DNA of 64,000 nucleotides from Solirubrobacterales bacterium (GTDB lineage Bacteria > Actinomycetota > Thermoleophilia > Solirubrobacterales > Solirubrobacteraceae). Made by a program: the position numbers and the translations under genes. The stretch lies in contig JAFAYV010000006.1 in NCBI GenBank assembly GCA_019240115.1, positions 1 through 64,000 of the forward strand, given 5' to 3'. The notes below the pieces were generated by a model. That model searched no databases. It was given only the letters and a program-made list of their open reading frames with translations, and was not told where the DNA came from. Shown here in pieces: positions 44,002-52,499 of the stretch; position 1 is the first letter of the stretch; each line of letters opens with the position of its first letter.

Positions 44002-46851
44002 ATGTCCGTGACCGACGCCGCCCACTCGATCACGACGGGCGGGCAGCGGCTGCACCTCGCCAACTGCGATCGCGAGCCGATCCACACCCCGCCGGCGATC
44101 CAGCCCCACGGGGTGCTGCTGACCTTCTCCGAACCCGACCTCGTCCTGCGCCAGGCGAGCCGCAACGCCGCCGACGGGTTCGGCCGCCCGGTCGAGGATC
44201 TGCTCGGCGCGCGCCTAGAGGACCTGTTCGACGCCGCGTCGACGACCACGCTGCGCCGGCTCCTCGCCGCCGACGACGCTCGCGTCCTCCCGGCCCCGAC
44301 GGTGGAGACGACGACCGCCGACGGCGCCACCCAGCTGCAGGTGCGGCTGCATCGCTCAGGGGGCCTGATCGTCTGCGAGGTCGAGCCCCGGGATGCCGCC
44401 GGGGGCGTCAACCCGACCGACTTCGTGCGCGACGTGTCGCAGGCGATGGCCGGTCTGTACGGCGCGACCGGAGTCCGCGCGATGTCCCAGCGCGCTGCCG
44501 AGGAGGTCAAGCGGCTGACCGGCTATGACCGGGTGATGGTCCACCGCTTCGACGCCGACGGCCACGGCGAGGTCATCGCCGAGGCGCGCGAGCAGCGGCT
44601 GGACTCCGTCCTCGGCCAGCGCTGTCCGCCGACCGACGTCCTCGTACACGCGCGGACGCCGTATCCGCGCCAGACGATCCGTCTCATCGTCGACGTCGAC
44701 CACGAGCCGTCGCCGATCTGGCCGCCCGACAACCCGTTGACCGGTGAGCCGCTCGATCTCGGGCTCGCGTGGCTGCGCTCGGTGTCCCCGATCCACCGGG
44801 AGCGCCTGCGCAGCATGGGCGTGACCGGGACGCTCGTCATCTCGCTGACGCGCGAGGGCGAGCTGTGGGGGCTGATCGCGTGCCACCACGACTCGAGTCA
44901 CTACGTTCCTGAAAGCGTGCGGTCGGCGTGTCAGTTCATCGGCGAACTGCTGTCGTTCCAGTTCGCCCGCGAAGAGGAGGCCGACCTCCAGCGCGAGCGC
45001 GCCGCGCTGCGCTTCACCCGGGGCAAGCTGCTCGGCCTCATCCGCAGCTCCCCGACGCTGTCGGCGGGCCTGCATGCCGGGACAGACCTGCTGCTGTCGC
45101 TGTGCGAGGCCGACGGGGTGTCGGTGATGCTCGGCGGGGAACGGATCACCGCCGGCGTGGTCGCAGACGAGGCGGTCGAGCGCGCGATCGTCGAGCACCT
45201 GCCGAGCCGCGGGACGCTGCGCACCGATCGGCTTCCGGTGGAGAGGCCCGAGCTCGCCGGGGAGACCGATCTCTGCGGCGCCCTGGCCCTGCCGCTCCCG
45301 CGCGGCGTCGGCCGGCACATCGTGTGGTACCGCCGGGAGTGGCGCGATCACGTCACCTGGGGCGGGGATGCCGACGAGTCGATCGCTGACCCGCGCTCCC
45401 GCGATGGCAGGAGCCCGTCGTCACGGCGATCGTTGGCGGCCGACAGCCAGGCCGTGGTCGGTCGCTCGCGGCCGTGGCGGGCGTCCCAGGTGGAGGCCGT
45501 CACCGAGCTCGGGCGGGTCCTCGCCGAGCACACGGTCGCCGCGCTGCGCGACCAGCTCGCCCACGTCGCGCTGCATGACCCGCTGACCGGGCTGGCCAAC
45601 CGGACGCTGCTGATGGAGACCCTGCAGCAGATCCTCGCCGGCCGTCCCCACGGCGAGTCCGAGTACGTCGGGCTGCTCTTCCTCGACGTCGACAACTTCA
45701 AGCTGATCAACGACTCGCTCGGCCATCGTGCCGGCGACGCGCTGCTCCAGCAGCTCGCCTCGCGGATCACCGCGGCCCTGCGCAAGGGCGACATCATCGC
45801 CCGCCTGGGCGGCGACGAGTTCGTCGTCGTCCTGCAGGGCATCACGACGCGCGACGCGCTCGGCGCCGCCATCGAGCGCATCGAGGACCAGCTCGAGACG
45901 ACGTTCGACCTCGACGGGTCCGAGTCTGCGGTGACGGTCTCGATCGGGATCGCCTCGACGCAGCTCCCCCAGGATCGCAGCCCATCGGACCTGCTGCGCG
46001 ACGCCGACACCGCGATGTATGAGGCCAAGCGCCGCGGCCGGGGCCGCGCGGTGACGTTCCATCCGTCCCTCGACGAGTCCCGGCGCCGGCGGGTCGAGCG
46101 CGAGCGTCACCTCCAGGGCGCGCTCGAGCGCGATGAGCTGCGGCTCGAGTACCAGCCGATCTTCTCGGCCACCGGCGAGATCGAGGGGCTCGAGGCGCTC
46201 GTCCGCTGGGCGGGCCCCGGGAGCGCCCTCGTCGGACCGTCGGAGTTCATCCCGATCGCCGAGGAGCTCGGGATCATCGAGGAGATCGGCGGCTGGGTCA
46301 TGGAGGTCGCGTTCACCCGTCTCGCGCAGCTGCGCGAGGCGGGCGCCGACGAGATCACGATGGCGGTCAACCTGTCGGCGCGCGAGCTCGCCGATCCGAC
46401 CCTGGCCGGACGCGTCACGGACCTCCTCGAGCGCCTGCGGATACCGCCCGACCGCGTCTGTCTCGAGATCACCGAGCGTCTGCTCGTCTCGGCGGGCGGC
46501 GCCGCGGAGCAGGCGCTTGCGAGCCTGCGCGCGATGGGCGTGCAGGTCGCGATCGACGACTTCGGGACCGGCTTCTCGTCGCTGGCCCATCTGCGCCGGC
46601 TGCCGGCCGACGTGCTGAAGATCGACCGCTCCTTCATCGCCGAGCTCGGCAAGGAGCAGGCAGACACCGACATCGTCGGCTCGGTCATCGACCTCGCCCG
46701 CCGGCTGAACATCCGCACCGTCGCCGAGGGCGTCGAGACCGACGATCAGCTGCGCATCCTGCGTGAGCTCGCCTGCGATCGACTGCAGGGCTTCCGGCTC
46801 GCGCGCCCGCTCTCCGTCGAGCAGCTCGCCGAGATGCTCATCGGGTCATGA
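44002..46851 (+). CDS. Bacteriophytochrome with GGDEF and EAL domains
   Basis: The protein has 949 residues from the ATG at 44002. It has a PAS domain with the bilin-attachment Cys C22 (LANCDREPIHTPPAIQPHG), a phytochrome GAF with H265 in SVSPIHRERLRSMGV, and a PHY domain, followed by GGDEF (GGDEF at 603-607, RLGGDEFVVVL) and EAL (E731-A-L). The usual PASDIP loop reads CPPTDVLVHAR (208-218, D212 kept), and the PHY tongue PRxSF reads SSRRSL. It should bind biliverdin and make or break cyclic-di-GMP in response to red/far-red light. No heme oxygenase is nearby. The upstream frame back to 43864 is not believed coding. Confidence 0.94.
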   Translation: MSVTDAAHSITTGGQRLHLANCDREPIHTPPAIQPHGVLLTFSEPDLVLRQASRNAADGFGRPVEDLLGARLEDLFDAASTTTLRRLLAADDARVLPAPTVETTTADGATQLQVRLHRSGGLIVCEVEPRDAAGGVNPTDFVRDVSQAMAGLYGATGVRAMSQRAAEEVKRLTGYDRVMVHRFDADGHGEVIAEAREQRLDSVLGQRCPPTDVLVHARTPYPRQTIRLIVDVDHEPSPIWPPDNPLTGEPLDLGLAWLRSVSPIHRERLRSMGVTGTLVISLTREGELWGLIACHHDSSHYVPESVRSACQFIGELLSFQFAREEEADLQRERAALRFTRGKLLGLIRSSPTLSAGLHAGTDLLLSLCEADGVSVMLGGERITAGVVADEAVERAIVEHLPSRGTLRTDRLPVERPELAGETDLCGALALPLPRGVGRHIVWYRREWRDHVTWGGDADESIADPRSRDGRSPSSRRSLAADSQAVVGRSRPWRASQVEAVTELGRVLAEHTVAALRDQLAHVALHDPLTGLANRTLLMETLQQILAGRPHGESEYVGLLFLDVDNFKLINDSLGHRAGDALLQQLASRITAALRKGDIIARLGGDEFVVVLQGITTRDALGAAIERIEDQLETTFDLDGSESAVTVSIGIASTQLPQDRSPSDLLRDADTAMYEAKRRGRGRAVTFHPSLDESRRRRVERERHLQGALERDELRLEYQPIFSATGEIEGLEALVRWAGPGSALVGPSEFIPIAEELGIIEEIGGWVMEVAFTRLAQLREAGADEITMAVNLSARELADPTLAGRVTDLLERLRIPPDRVCLEITERLLVSAGGAAEQALASLRAMGVQVAIDDFGTGFSSLAHLRRLPADVLKIDRSFIAELGKEQADTDIVGSVIDLARRLNIRTVAEGVETDDQLRILRELACDRLQGFRLARPLSVEQLAEMLIGS

Positions 46852-46857
46852 CGCAAG

Positions 46858-46885
46858 CCGCCCCGCCGGTAGGCCGGCGGGGCGG
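46858..46885. terminator. 12-bp hairpin terminator
   Basis: CCGCCCCGCCGG (46858-46869) pairs with 46874-46885 around TAGG. It lies between the phytochrome gene and the convergent SatP-like gene. It is nearly the same as the hairpin at 47738-47766, including the GGTACG just after it. Confidence 0.8.
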
Positions 46886-46923
46886 TACGGGAACGGCGGA
46901 TGCCTCGGCGGGAGCGGGCTCCC

Positions 46924-47604
46924 TCAGCGCCTGATGGGCCTCCCCAGCGAAATCCCCCCGCCGCCGGTCATGAGCGAGGCGGCGTTGAAGTAGAGGTAGA
47001 TCCCGACCACGCAGAACGCGAACACGAAGTAACCACCCGCCTTGGTCAGTGACGTGTTCATGTTGACCGTCCCGAGATAGACGAGAATCAGCGCGATGTC
47101 GACCAGTATGAACAGGATGGTGAAGGCCGACGGGAGACGGAGCGTCGCCAGCGTCAGCATCACGATGACGATGAGCCACGACAGCAGGAACATCCCTTGC
47201 GTGTGGACCATATCGGTCATAGGTATGCCGTACCACTTGTTGGTGAGCCCGAGCACCAGCGCGGAGTAGCTCAGCCAGAAGCCAGCGAAGATCCCGAACA
47301 CGCTGGCGACCGCATTCTGGCCCAGGCGCGTCGACCAGATCGCGGCGGTCAGCTGACCGATGCCGGTGGCGGCGAGGATGAGCGCGATGGGCGCCCCGAC
47401 CGCCTTCGCCGAGACGTAGCCGGTGAGCTGCAGTCCCAGAGCGATCGAGCCGACGAGGAACGTCGGGACCCCGATCACCGCCGGATCGCCGGCGAGCGGT
47501 TGCGGAAGCTCCAGCTCCGCAGGCTCGAACTCGACCTCGCGTGCGGGATGCTCGGCCTCGCGTGCGGCCCGTGCGGGACGTTCTGATGTTGTGTCTTCTG
47601 CCAT
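46924..47604 (-). CDS. SatP/YaaH-type acetate/succinate transporter
   Basis: The protein has 226 residues from the ATG at 47604, with GCGAGGAGAGA upstream. It has an acidic cytoplasmic N-terminus of about 40 residues and then six hydrophobic segments. The first has GDPAVIGVPTFLVGSIALGL, which stands where the family motif NPAxxGL lies. FGIFAGFWLSYSALVLG and ASVFGIF fit the GPR1/FUN34/YaaH family. It probably takes up acetate or succinate. Its upstream DNA has an 8-nt repeat array and a hairpin. Confidence 0.85.
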   Translation of the reverse strand: MAEDTTSERPARAAREAEHPAREVEFEPAELELPQPLAGDPAVIGVPTFLVGSIALGLQLTGYVSAKAVGAPIALILAATGIGQLTAAIWSTRLGQNAVASVFGIFAGFWLSYSALVLGLTNKWYGIPMTDMVHTQGMFLLSWLIVIVMLTLATLRLPSAFTILFILVDIALILVYLGTVNMNTSLTKAGGYFVFAFCVVGIYLYFNAASLMTGGGGISLGRPIRR

Positions 47605-47688
47605 CTCTCTCCTCGCGTCGTTGACGACGATGCGCATCGTCGCACGCTGAAAGCGGGCGACGTAAGCGCAGCGTCAGGGTTTCATTTC

Positions 47689-47728
47689 ATACCGACATAC
47701 CGACATACCGACATACCGACATACCGAC
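47689..47728. repeat. Five copies of the octamer ATACCGAC
   Basis: Five perfect copies of ATACCGAC run from 47689 to 47728, followed by ACACCGA. The array lies 85-124 nt upstream of the SatP-like gene start, in its leader or promoter. The AT content is much higher than in the surroundings. A change in unit number would shift promoter spacing by 8 bp. Confidence 0.9.
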
Positions 47729-47737
47729 ACACCGAAG

Positions 47738-47766
47738 CCACCCCGCCGGCAGATCCGGCGGGGTGG
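47738..47766. terminator. 12-bp hairpin between the two transporter-like genes
   Basis: CCACCCCGCCGG (47738-47749) pairs with 47755-47766 around CAGAT. It lies 97 nt after the stop of the upstream membrane-protein gene on the same strand, and before SatP. It may end that message or attenuate read-through into SatP. Confidence 0.75.
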
Positions 47767-47862
47767 TACGCGGGCTTTCGGTCGCCCCACCCGTACAAGG
47801 CGGGGCAGCTTCGCGCCTGAGGTCGCCCGACGTGCGCCGCGGCGACCGTGCGGGTGGGGTGG

Positions 47863-48571
47863 TCAGGCAGTCGCCACCCGCTCGTCGGCAGCCTCGGTCT
47901 TCTCGACCTTCATCCGGCCCGGGGTGAGCAGCTCCGCGAAGCGCACCGAGATGAGGCCGAACGCGAGGCCGAGCATCAGGGTGACGAAACTGTCGATCAC
48001 GACAAGCCGTACGGCGTGGACAGGACGCCGGCGAACGCCCCGCTGCCAGCGGTCGCGGGCTTGGCCAGCGCCTTGACGCTGTGACCCACGGCTCCCGGCC
48101 CCCAACCGCCGGCGCCGGTGCCGATCCACCACAGCACCGCGGCCGCGAACGTGCAGAAGATGACCGGCACGTTCATGAGCACCAGCGCCCCGCTGAACAG
48201 GACGAGAACGAACGCCGCGATCCCGACGCCGAGTGCGATCCCCCAGAACTCCGGGATCGTCTTGACCGTGTTGGCAAACCAGAACGGGAACCGCGCGCTG
48301 ACGCAACCGATCGCCGCGTTGATCGAGACCTCCTTGGCGCCGCGCCGTTGGCGCCGAGCTGGAAGAACAGACCCCAGGCGATGAAACCGATCGGGATCCC
48401 GAGATGGAAGTGGCTCGGAAGATCGAGTCCGTTCGGCTTCCCCGCCGGCGTCAGCAGCGTTCCGCTCGTCACCCAGTGGAACGTGAAGTTGGCAGTGAAC
48501 TCGACGTAGAGAAAGCCGAGGATGCCGATGGCCAGCGCGAGCGGCGCCGTCCCCTGGAGCTTTTCGCTCAT
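47863..48571 (-). pseudogene. Frameshifted polytopic membrane protein (DUF1097-like, tentative)
   Basis: Three frames read end to end give one plausible protein of about 235 residues. Part 1 is from the ATG at 48571 (MSEKLQGTAPLALAIGILGF ... WGLFFQLGANGAA). Part 2 begins KEVSINAAIGCVSARFPFWF and ends GVLSTPYGL. Part 3 is VVIDSFVTLMLGLAFGLISV to the TGA at 47863. Breaks lie near 48340 and 48005, each explained by one missing base. It has about six membrane segments and resembles DUF1097. It lies upstream of SatP on the same strand. Either it is a young pseudogene or the sequence has two indel errors. Confidence 0.7.
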
Positions 48572-48708
48572 GTACCTACCTCTCCCTCTGCTGAAGCCCG
48601 GGAGGCGAGCCCGCTCGGCGCGCCGGCCTCCCGTGTGTTGGAGCGACTATCGCTCTCTGTTCCGGCACAATGATGAATCAGCTTGAGACATGACCGCCTC
48701 GGAATGAT

Positions 48709-50523
48709 TCAGTCGGGCTCGACCTCGGGGCTCGTCCGCAGCAGGCGGTAGGTCCGCAGGCGACGATGCAACGTCGCGCGGCCGATCCCCAGCTCCCGCG
48801 CGGCGTGGCTGACGTTGCCACCCGTGCGCTCGAGCGCGGCGTTGATCGCGTCGCGCTCGATCTGGCGCAGGCTGCCCGACGCCGGCGCCGGCGTCACCCG
48901 ACCCTCGAGATGCAGCGACTCGACGCCGATCACGGTGCCGGCACGCAGCGCGGCGGCGTCGAGCGCGTTGCGCAGCTCGCGAACGTTGCCGGGCCAGGGC
49001 TGGGCCGCCAGCGCCTCGTAGACCTCGGGCCGCAGCATCGGCCGGCTGCTCGAGAGCCGCTCTCGCTCGTCGCACCAGGCGTCGACGAGCAGCCGGAGGT
49101 CGTGGCCGCGATCGCGCAGCGCCGGGACGAACAGCGACATCCGCGCCAGCCGCGAGAGCAGCTCCGAGCTCGGTGGCGCGACCTCGGAGTTGAGCAGGCT
49201 CAGCACCCAGCATTCCGACCCGGCCGCCTCGAGCTCGTCGAGCCGGTCGCAGAGCTCGAGCGCCACCTCGGGACCGAGCCCGTGCACCCGGCGCAGGACG
49301 ATCGTCCCGCCGGTCCGCACCGCCGCGCCCCACTCGTTCAGCCAGTCGTCGCGAGCGCAGTGCACGATCGTCAGCGACCCCTGGCCGCCGATGCGGTGCA
49401 GCGTTTCTGCGAGCGAGAGCTTGCCGGTCCCCGGCTCCCCGTGGATGGCGACGGTCATCCGATGCTCGGCGACCCGCGCCGCCTCGCGGAACAGCCGCTG
49501 CATCGCAGGGCTGCGCCCGATGAGCGGTGCCCAGTCGCGCCCGCTCGAGACCTCGGGCTCGGAGCCGAGGCGATCGGCGCGCTCGAGCGAGACGAGCGCC
49601 CCCCGCAGCTCGTTCTCGCCCCGTACGAGCCGGATGTCGGCGTGCGTGCGCCCGCGCGAGAGCTCGAGCTGCTCGACGAGGTCGGCTTCGGCCCCGAGCG
49701 CGTGGCGGGCGACGCTGAGCAGCAACTCGACGTCCTCGTTCGAGGCGCCCTGGAGCATCCGGGCGTTCTGGATCATTGTCTGACCCGTCCGGTCGACGGC
49801 GAGCAGCGGCAACGCCCGGCCCGCCCGGCTGGCCAGGTAGCGCTCGAGCAGCTCTCGCTCGCGGCCGAACAGCTGCTCCTCCATCGCGCGCGCCACCTCG
49901 CGCGCGGCCCGGACGATGAGCGGCTGGGCGAACCGGCCGGGGCCGCCGGCCTCGATCGCCAGCGCGAGCACCCCGAGCGGCTCGCCGGTCACCGGATGGC
50001 GGACCACCGCTGCCGTGCAGCTGAAATCGTGCAGCGCCTCCAGGTAGTGCTCGGCACCCTGGACGTGCGCGGTGCCGCCGAGCTCGAGGGCGAGCCCGAT
50101 CGCGTTCGTGCCCGCGGTGCGCTCGCTCCACACGCTCCCGCGCACGAGGTTGACCGATTCGACCGCGCTCAGAACGTCGGGCTGGCCCGCGAGGTGCAGG
50201 ACGACGCCGAAGTCGTCGCAGACGACGACCGCCGCGCCGGTGTCGACCAGCTCGCCGGCGAGCTGATCGGCCTGGCGGCCGGCGGCGGCCACGAACTGCT
50301 GACGCGTCGGGCCGATGTGGTCGTAACCGCGCTGGGCGTCCTCGTCGACGGGAATCGCGGTCAGGCGGGTACCCACCTCCAACGTCGCCGACCGACGCCA
50401 CGACGCGGCGATCTCCGGCCGCACGCCGGGACCCACGCGACCGTCGCGGCGGAACGCCTCCCAGTGCGCCCGCAGGCTCGCGGAAGCGGTCGGCGCACTC
50501 CCGGGACGACCTGCGCTTCCCAT
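48709..50523 (-). CDS. AcoR-like enhancer-binding-type regulator
   Basis: The protein has 604 residues from the ATG at 50523. An N-terminal GAF-like sensor (about 60-200, with SVWSERTAGTNAIGLALELG, SCTAAVVRHPVTGEPLGVLA) is followed by an AAA+ region with Walker A IHGEPGTGKLSLAETLHR and a C-terminal Fis-type helix-turn-helix (GGNVSHAARELGIGRATLHR). The GAFTGA loop and an intact Walker B are missing, as in AcoR-like regulators of actinobacteria that lack sigma-54. It probably controls the downstream membrane protein and SatP genes. TGAATCA at 48674 and TGATTCA at 48705 form an inverted pair just after it. Confidence 0.88.
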   Translation of the reverse strand: MGSAGRPGSAPTASASLRAHWEAFRRDGRVGPGVRPEIAASWRRSATLEVGTRLTAIPVDEDAQRGYDHIGPTRQQFVAAAGRQADQLAGELVDTGAAVVVCDDFGVVLHLAGQPDVLSAVESVNLVRGSVWSERTAGTNAIGLALELGGTAHVQGAEHYLEALHDFSCTAAVVRHPVTGEPLGVLALAIEAGGPGRFAQPLIVRAAREVARAMEEQLFGRERELLERYLASRAGRALPLLAVDRTGQTMIQNARMLQGASNEDVELLLSVARHALGAEADLVEQLELSRGRTHADIRLVRGENELRGALVSLERADRLGSEPEVSSGRDWAPLIGRSPAMQRLFREAARVAEHRMTVAIHGEPGTGKLSLAETLHRIGGQGSLTIVHCARDDWLNEWGAAVRTGGTIVLRRVHGLGPEVALELCDRLDELEAAGSECWVLSLLNSEVAPPSSELLSRLARMSLFVPALRDRGHDLRLLVDAWCDERERLSSSRPMLRPEVYEALAAQPWPGNVRELRNALDAAALRAGTVIGVESLHLEGRVTPAPASGSLRQIERDAINAALERTGGNVSHAARELGIGRATLHRRLRTYRLLRTSPEVEPD

Positions 50524-50592
50524 GCTCGCCGTCCGAGAGTACTCCCGCGGCCCGGAGCGGGCGGGGCGCCGCGATCCGCGAGAATGCGCGCG

Positions 50593-51480
50593 ATGCCGAC
50601 GATCACCTCGGCCGGGGGCGAGACCGCAGCGGAGTTCGCGCCCGAGGCGAATATGGTCTGCGCCTCGCTGCGCCACCGCGGTGCCGAGCTGCTCGACCTC
50701 GGACGCGGTCTGCAGGCCTACGCTCAGCAGGGCAAGACGATGGGAATCCCGCTCCTGTACCCGTGGGCCAATCGCCTCGCCGAGCCCGCCTACGCCGCCG
50801 CGGGCCGCTCGGTGACCCTCCCCGAGGCGGCGGGCCGCTACTCCCTCGACCCCAACGGCCTCCCGATCCACGGCGCGCTTCCCGAAGCGCTGCGCTGGCG
50901 CGCCGAGGCCGACGGCGACCGGATCGTCGCGCGCCTCGCCTGGGAGGGGGACGACCTGCTCGCGCTGTTTCCCTATGCGCATGAGCTGGCCTACGAGGCC
51001 TCGGTCGCGTGCGGCGAGCTGACGGTCACGATCACGCTGCGCGCCACCGGCTCCGACGAGGTCCCGGTGGCGTTCGGATTTCACCCGTATCTGACGCTGC
51101 CGGGGTCGCGCCGGCAGGAGTGGCGCGTCTCGCTCGGGGCCACGCAGCGCCTCCTGCTCGACGAGCGGATGATCCCGACCGGCGCGCGTGAGCCGCTCGC
51201 TCCCCGTGAGCTCGTCCTCGGCGACCAGAGCTGGGACGACGGGCTCGACGGCCTCGCCGCCCCGCCGCGGTTCAGCGTGGCCGCCTTGGGGATCGGCCTC
51301 GAGCTGACCTTTCTCGAGGGCTTTGGCTTCGCGCAGGTGTACGCGCCCCCCGGGCACGACTACATCTGCTTTGAGCCGATGACCGCCCCGACGAACGCGC
51401 TGCGCAGCGGCGACGGACTGACGGTGGTGGCGCCCGGAGCTGAGCACCGGGCCGGTTTCCGCCTGCGCGTGCTCGCCTGA
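50593..51480 (+). CDS. Aldose 1-epimerase-like protein
   Basis: The protein has 295 residues from the ATG at 50593; an ATG three codons upstream is possible. It shows the galactose mutarotase fold: GIPLLYPWANRLAEPAYAAA, the first catalytic His in GLPIHGALP, the second in VAFGFHPYLTLPG, and the Glu near ICFEPMTAPTNALRSG. It interconverts sugar anomers. It is divergent from the AcoR-like gene. No sugar operon is adjacent. Confidence 0.9.
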   Translation: MPTITSAGGETAAEFAPEANMVCASLRHRGAELLDLGRGLQAYAQQGKTMGIPLLYPWANRLAEPAYAAAGRSVTLPEAAGRYSLDPNGLPIHGALPEALRWRAEADGDRIVARLAWEGDDLLALFPYAHELAYEASVACGELTVTITLRATGSDEVPVAFGFHPYLTLPGSRRQEWRVSLGATQRLLLDERMIPTGAREPLAPRELVLGDQSWDDGLDGLAAPPRFSVAALGIGLELTFLEGFGFAQVYAPPGHDYICFEPMTAPTNALRSGDGLTVVAPGAEHRAGFRLRVLA

Positions 51481-51553
51481 CGGCCGACGAGGAAACCGTC
51501 CCGCGGCGGCGAACAGGCTGCATTGACACCGCCCGCGCCATCAGGAGCACGAG

Positions 51554-52492
51554 ATGAACCACCGCCGCAGGCCCGGCTCCGGGCTCGACGACCACGACGA
51601 TCAGGACGAGCTGCTGCACGAGGAGCCCGACGAGCTGCTCCATCACGAACGCGGCCTCGCCGCGGAGCGGCCCCGGGTCAGCCTCAGTGACGTGTTCGAG
51701 CGCGTCCGGCGCTGGTACATGGGGCCCGACCCCGACGAGGACGACGTCGACGACCTCGCCGAGCACGAGGGGGTCGTCGCGGCGGAACCGCCGGCGATCG
51801 AGGACGATGAGCTCGAGGCCGAGCCCGGCGATGAGCCCGAGGACGAGCTGTTCTCCGGGCGCGCGCCGACGCGCTTCCCGCTGACCCGCTTCGGCTACGA
51901 CCGCGGCACCGTCGACGAGCATCTCGCCGAGCTCGAGCGCGAGCTCGCCTTCCGCCGGCGCGAGCTCGCCGACCGCGAGCGCGAGCTCGTCCAGGCGCGC
52001 GCGGTGCCCAAGCCGCCGATGTCGATCACCGAGGAGATCGAGCGGATCGGCGAGCAGACCGCCTCGATCCTGGTCGTCGCCCACGATCAGGCCAACGAGA
52101 CGACCCGGCGTGCCGAGGAGCAGGCCGAGCGCTGTATCGCCGACGCGGCCGCCAACGCGGTCGCGATTACCGCCGAGGCCAAGCAGCGGCTGCACGAGCT
52201 CGACGACGAGACCGACTCGGTCTGGCACGAGCGCGAGCGGCTGCTCGAGGACGTGCGGACCGTGTCGGTCGCGCTCGCCTCCCTCGCCGACGAGGCCGGT
52301 CATCGCTTCCCGCCCGAGGAGCGCGACGGCCAGCCGGCGGGGAGCCTCGCCGGCGCCGCGGCGCTCCCCCGGATGCAGCGGCGGCTCAAGGATCCGCCCG
52401 AGATGCCCGGCATCTCGATCCCCGCGGCCGCCCCGCCGACCGAGGACCCGCAGTCGACGCAGGAGTGGAACGGGCTGCCCGACCCCGAGTAG
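51554..52492 (+). CDS. DivIVA-like coiled-coil protein
   Basis: The protein has 312 residues with CAGGAGCACGAG before the ATG. It has a very acidic N-terminal third, then a DivIVA-like start FPLTRFGYDRGTVDEHLAEL and a long Glu/Arg/Ala coiled coil (about 125-255), and a Pro-rich tail. It is likely a cytoskeletal or membrane-curvature protein of the DivIVA/Wag31 kind, but it lacks the canonical N-terminal membrane-binding motif. A TTGACA at about 51522 may be its -35. Its stop lies 7 nt from that of GluQRS. Confidence 0.7.
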   Translation: MNHRRRPGSGLDDHDDQDELLHEEPDELLHHERGLAAERPRVSLSDVFERVRRWYMGPDPDEDDVDDLAEHEGVVAAEPPAIEDDELEAEPGDEPEDELFSGRAPTRFPLTRFGYDRGTVDEHLAELERELAFRRRELADRERELVQARAVPKPPMSITEEIERIGEQTASILVVAHDQANETTRRAEEQAERCIADAAANAVAITAEAKQRLHELDDETDSVWHERERLLEDVRTVSVALASLADEAGHRFPPEERDGQPAGSLAGAAALPRMQRRLKDPPEMPGISIPAAAPPTEDPQSTQEWNGLPDPE

Positions 52493-52499
52493 GCGCTCG

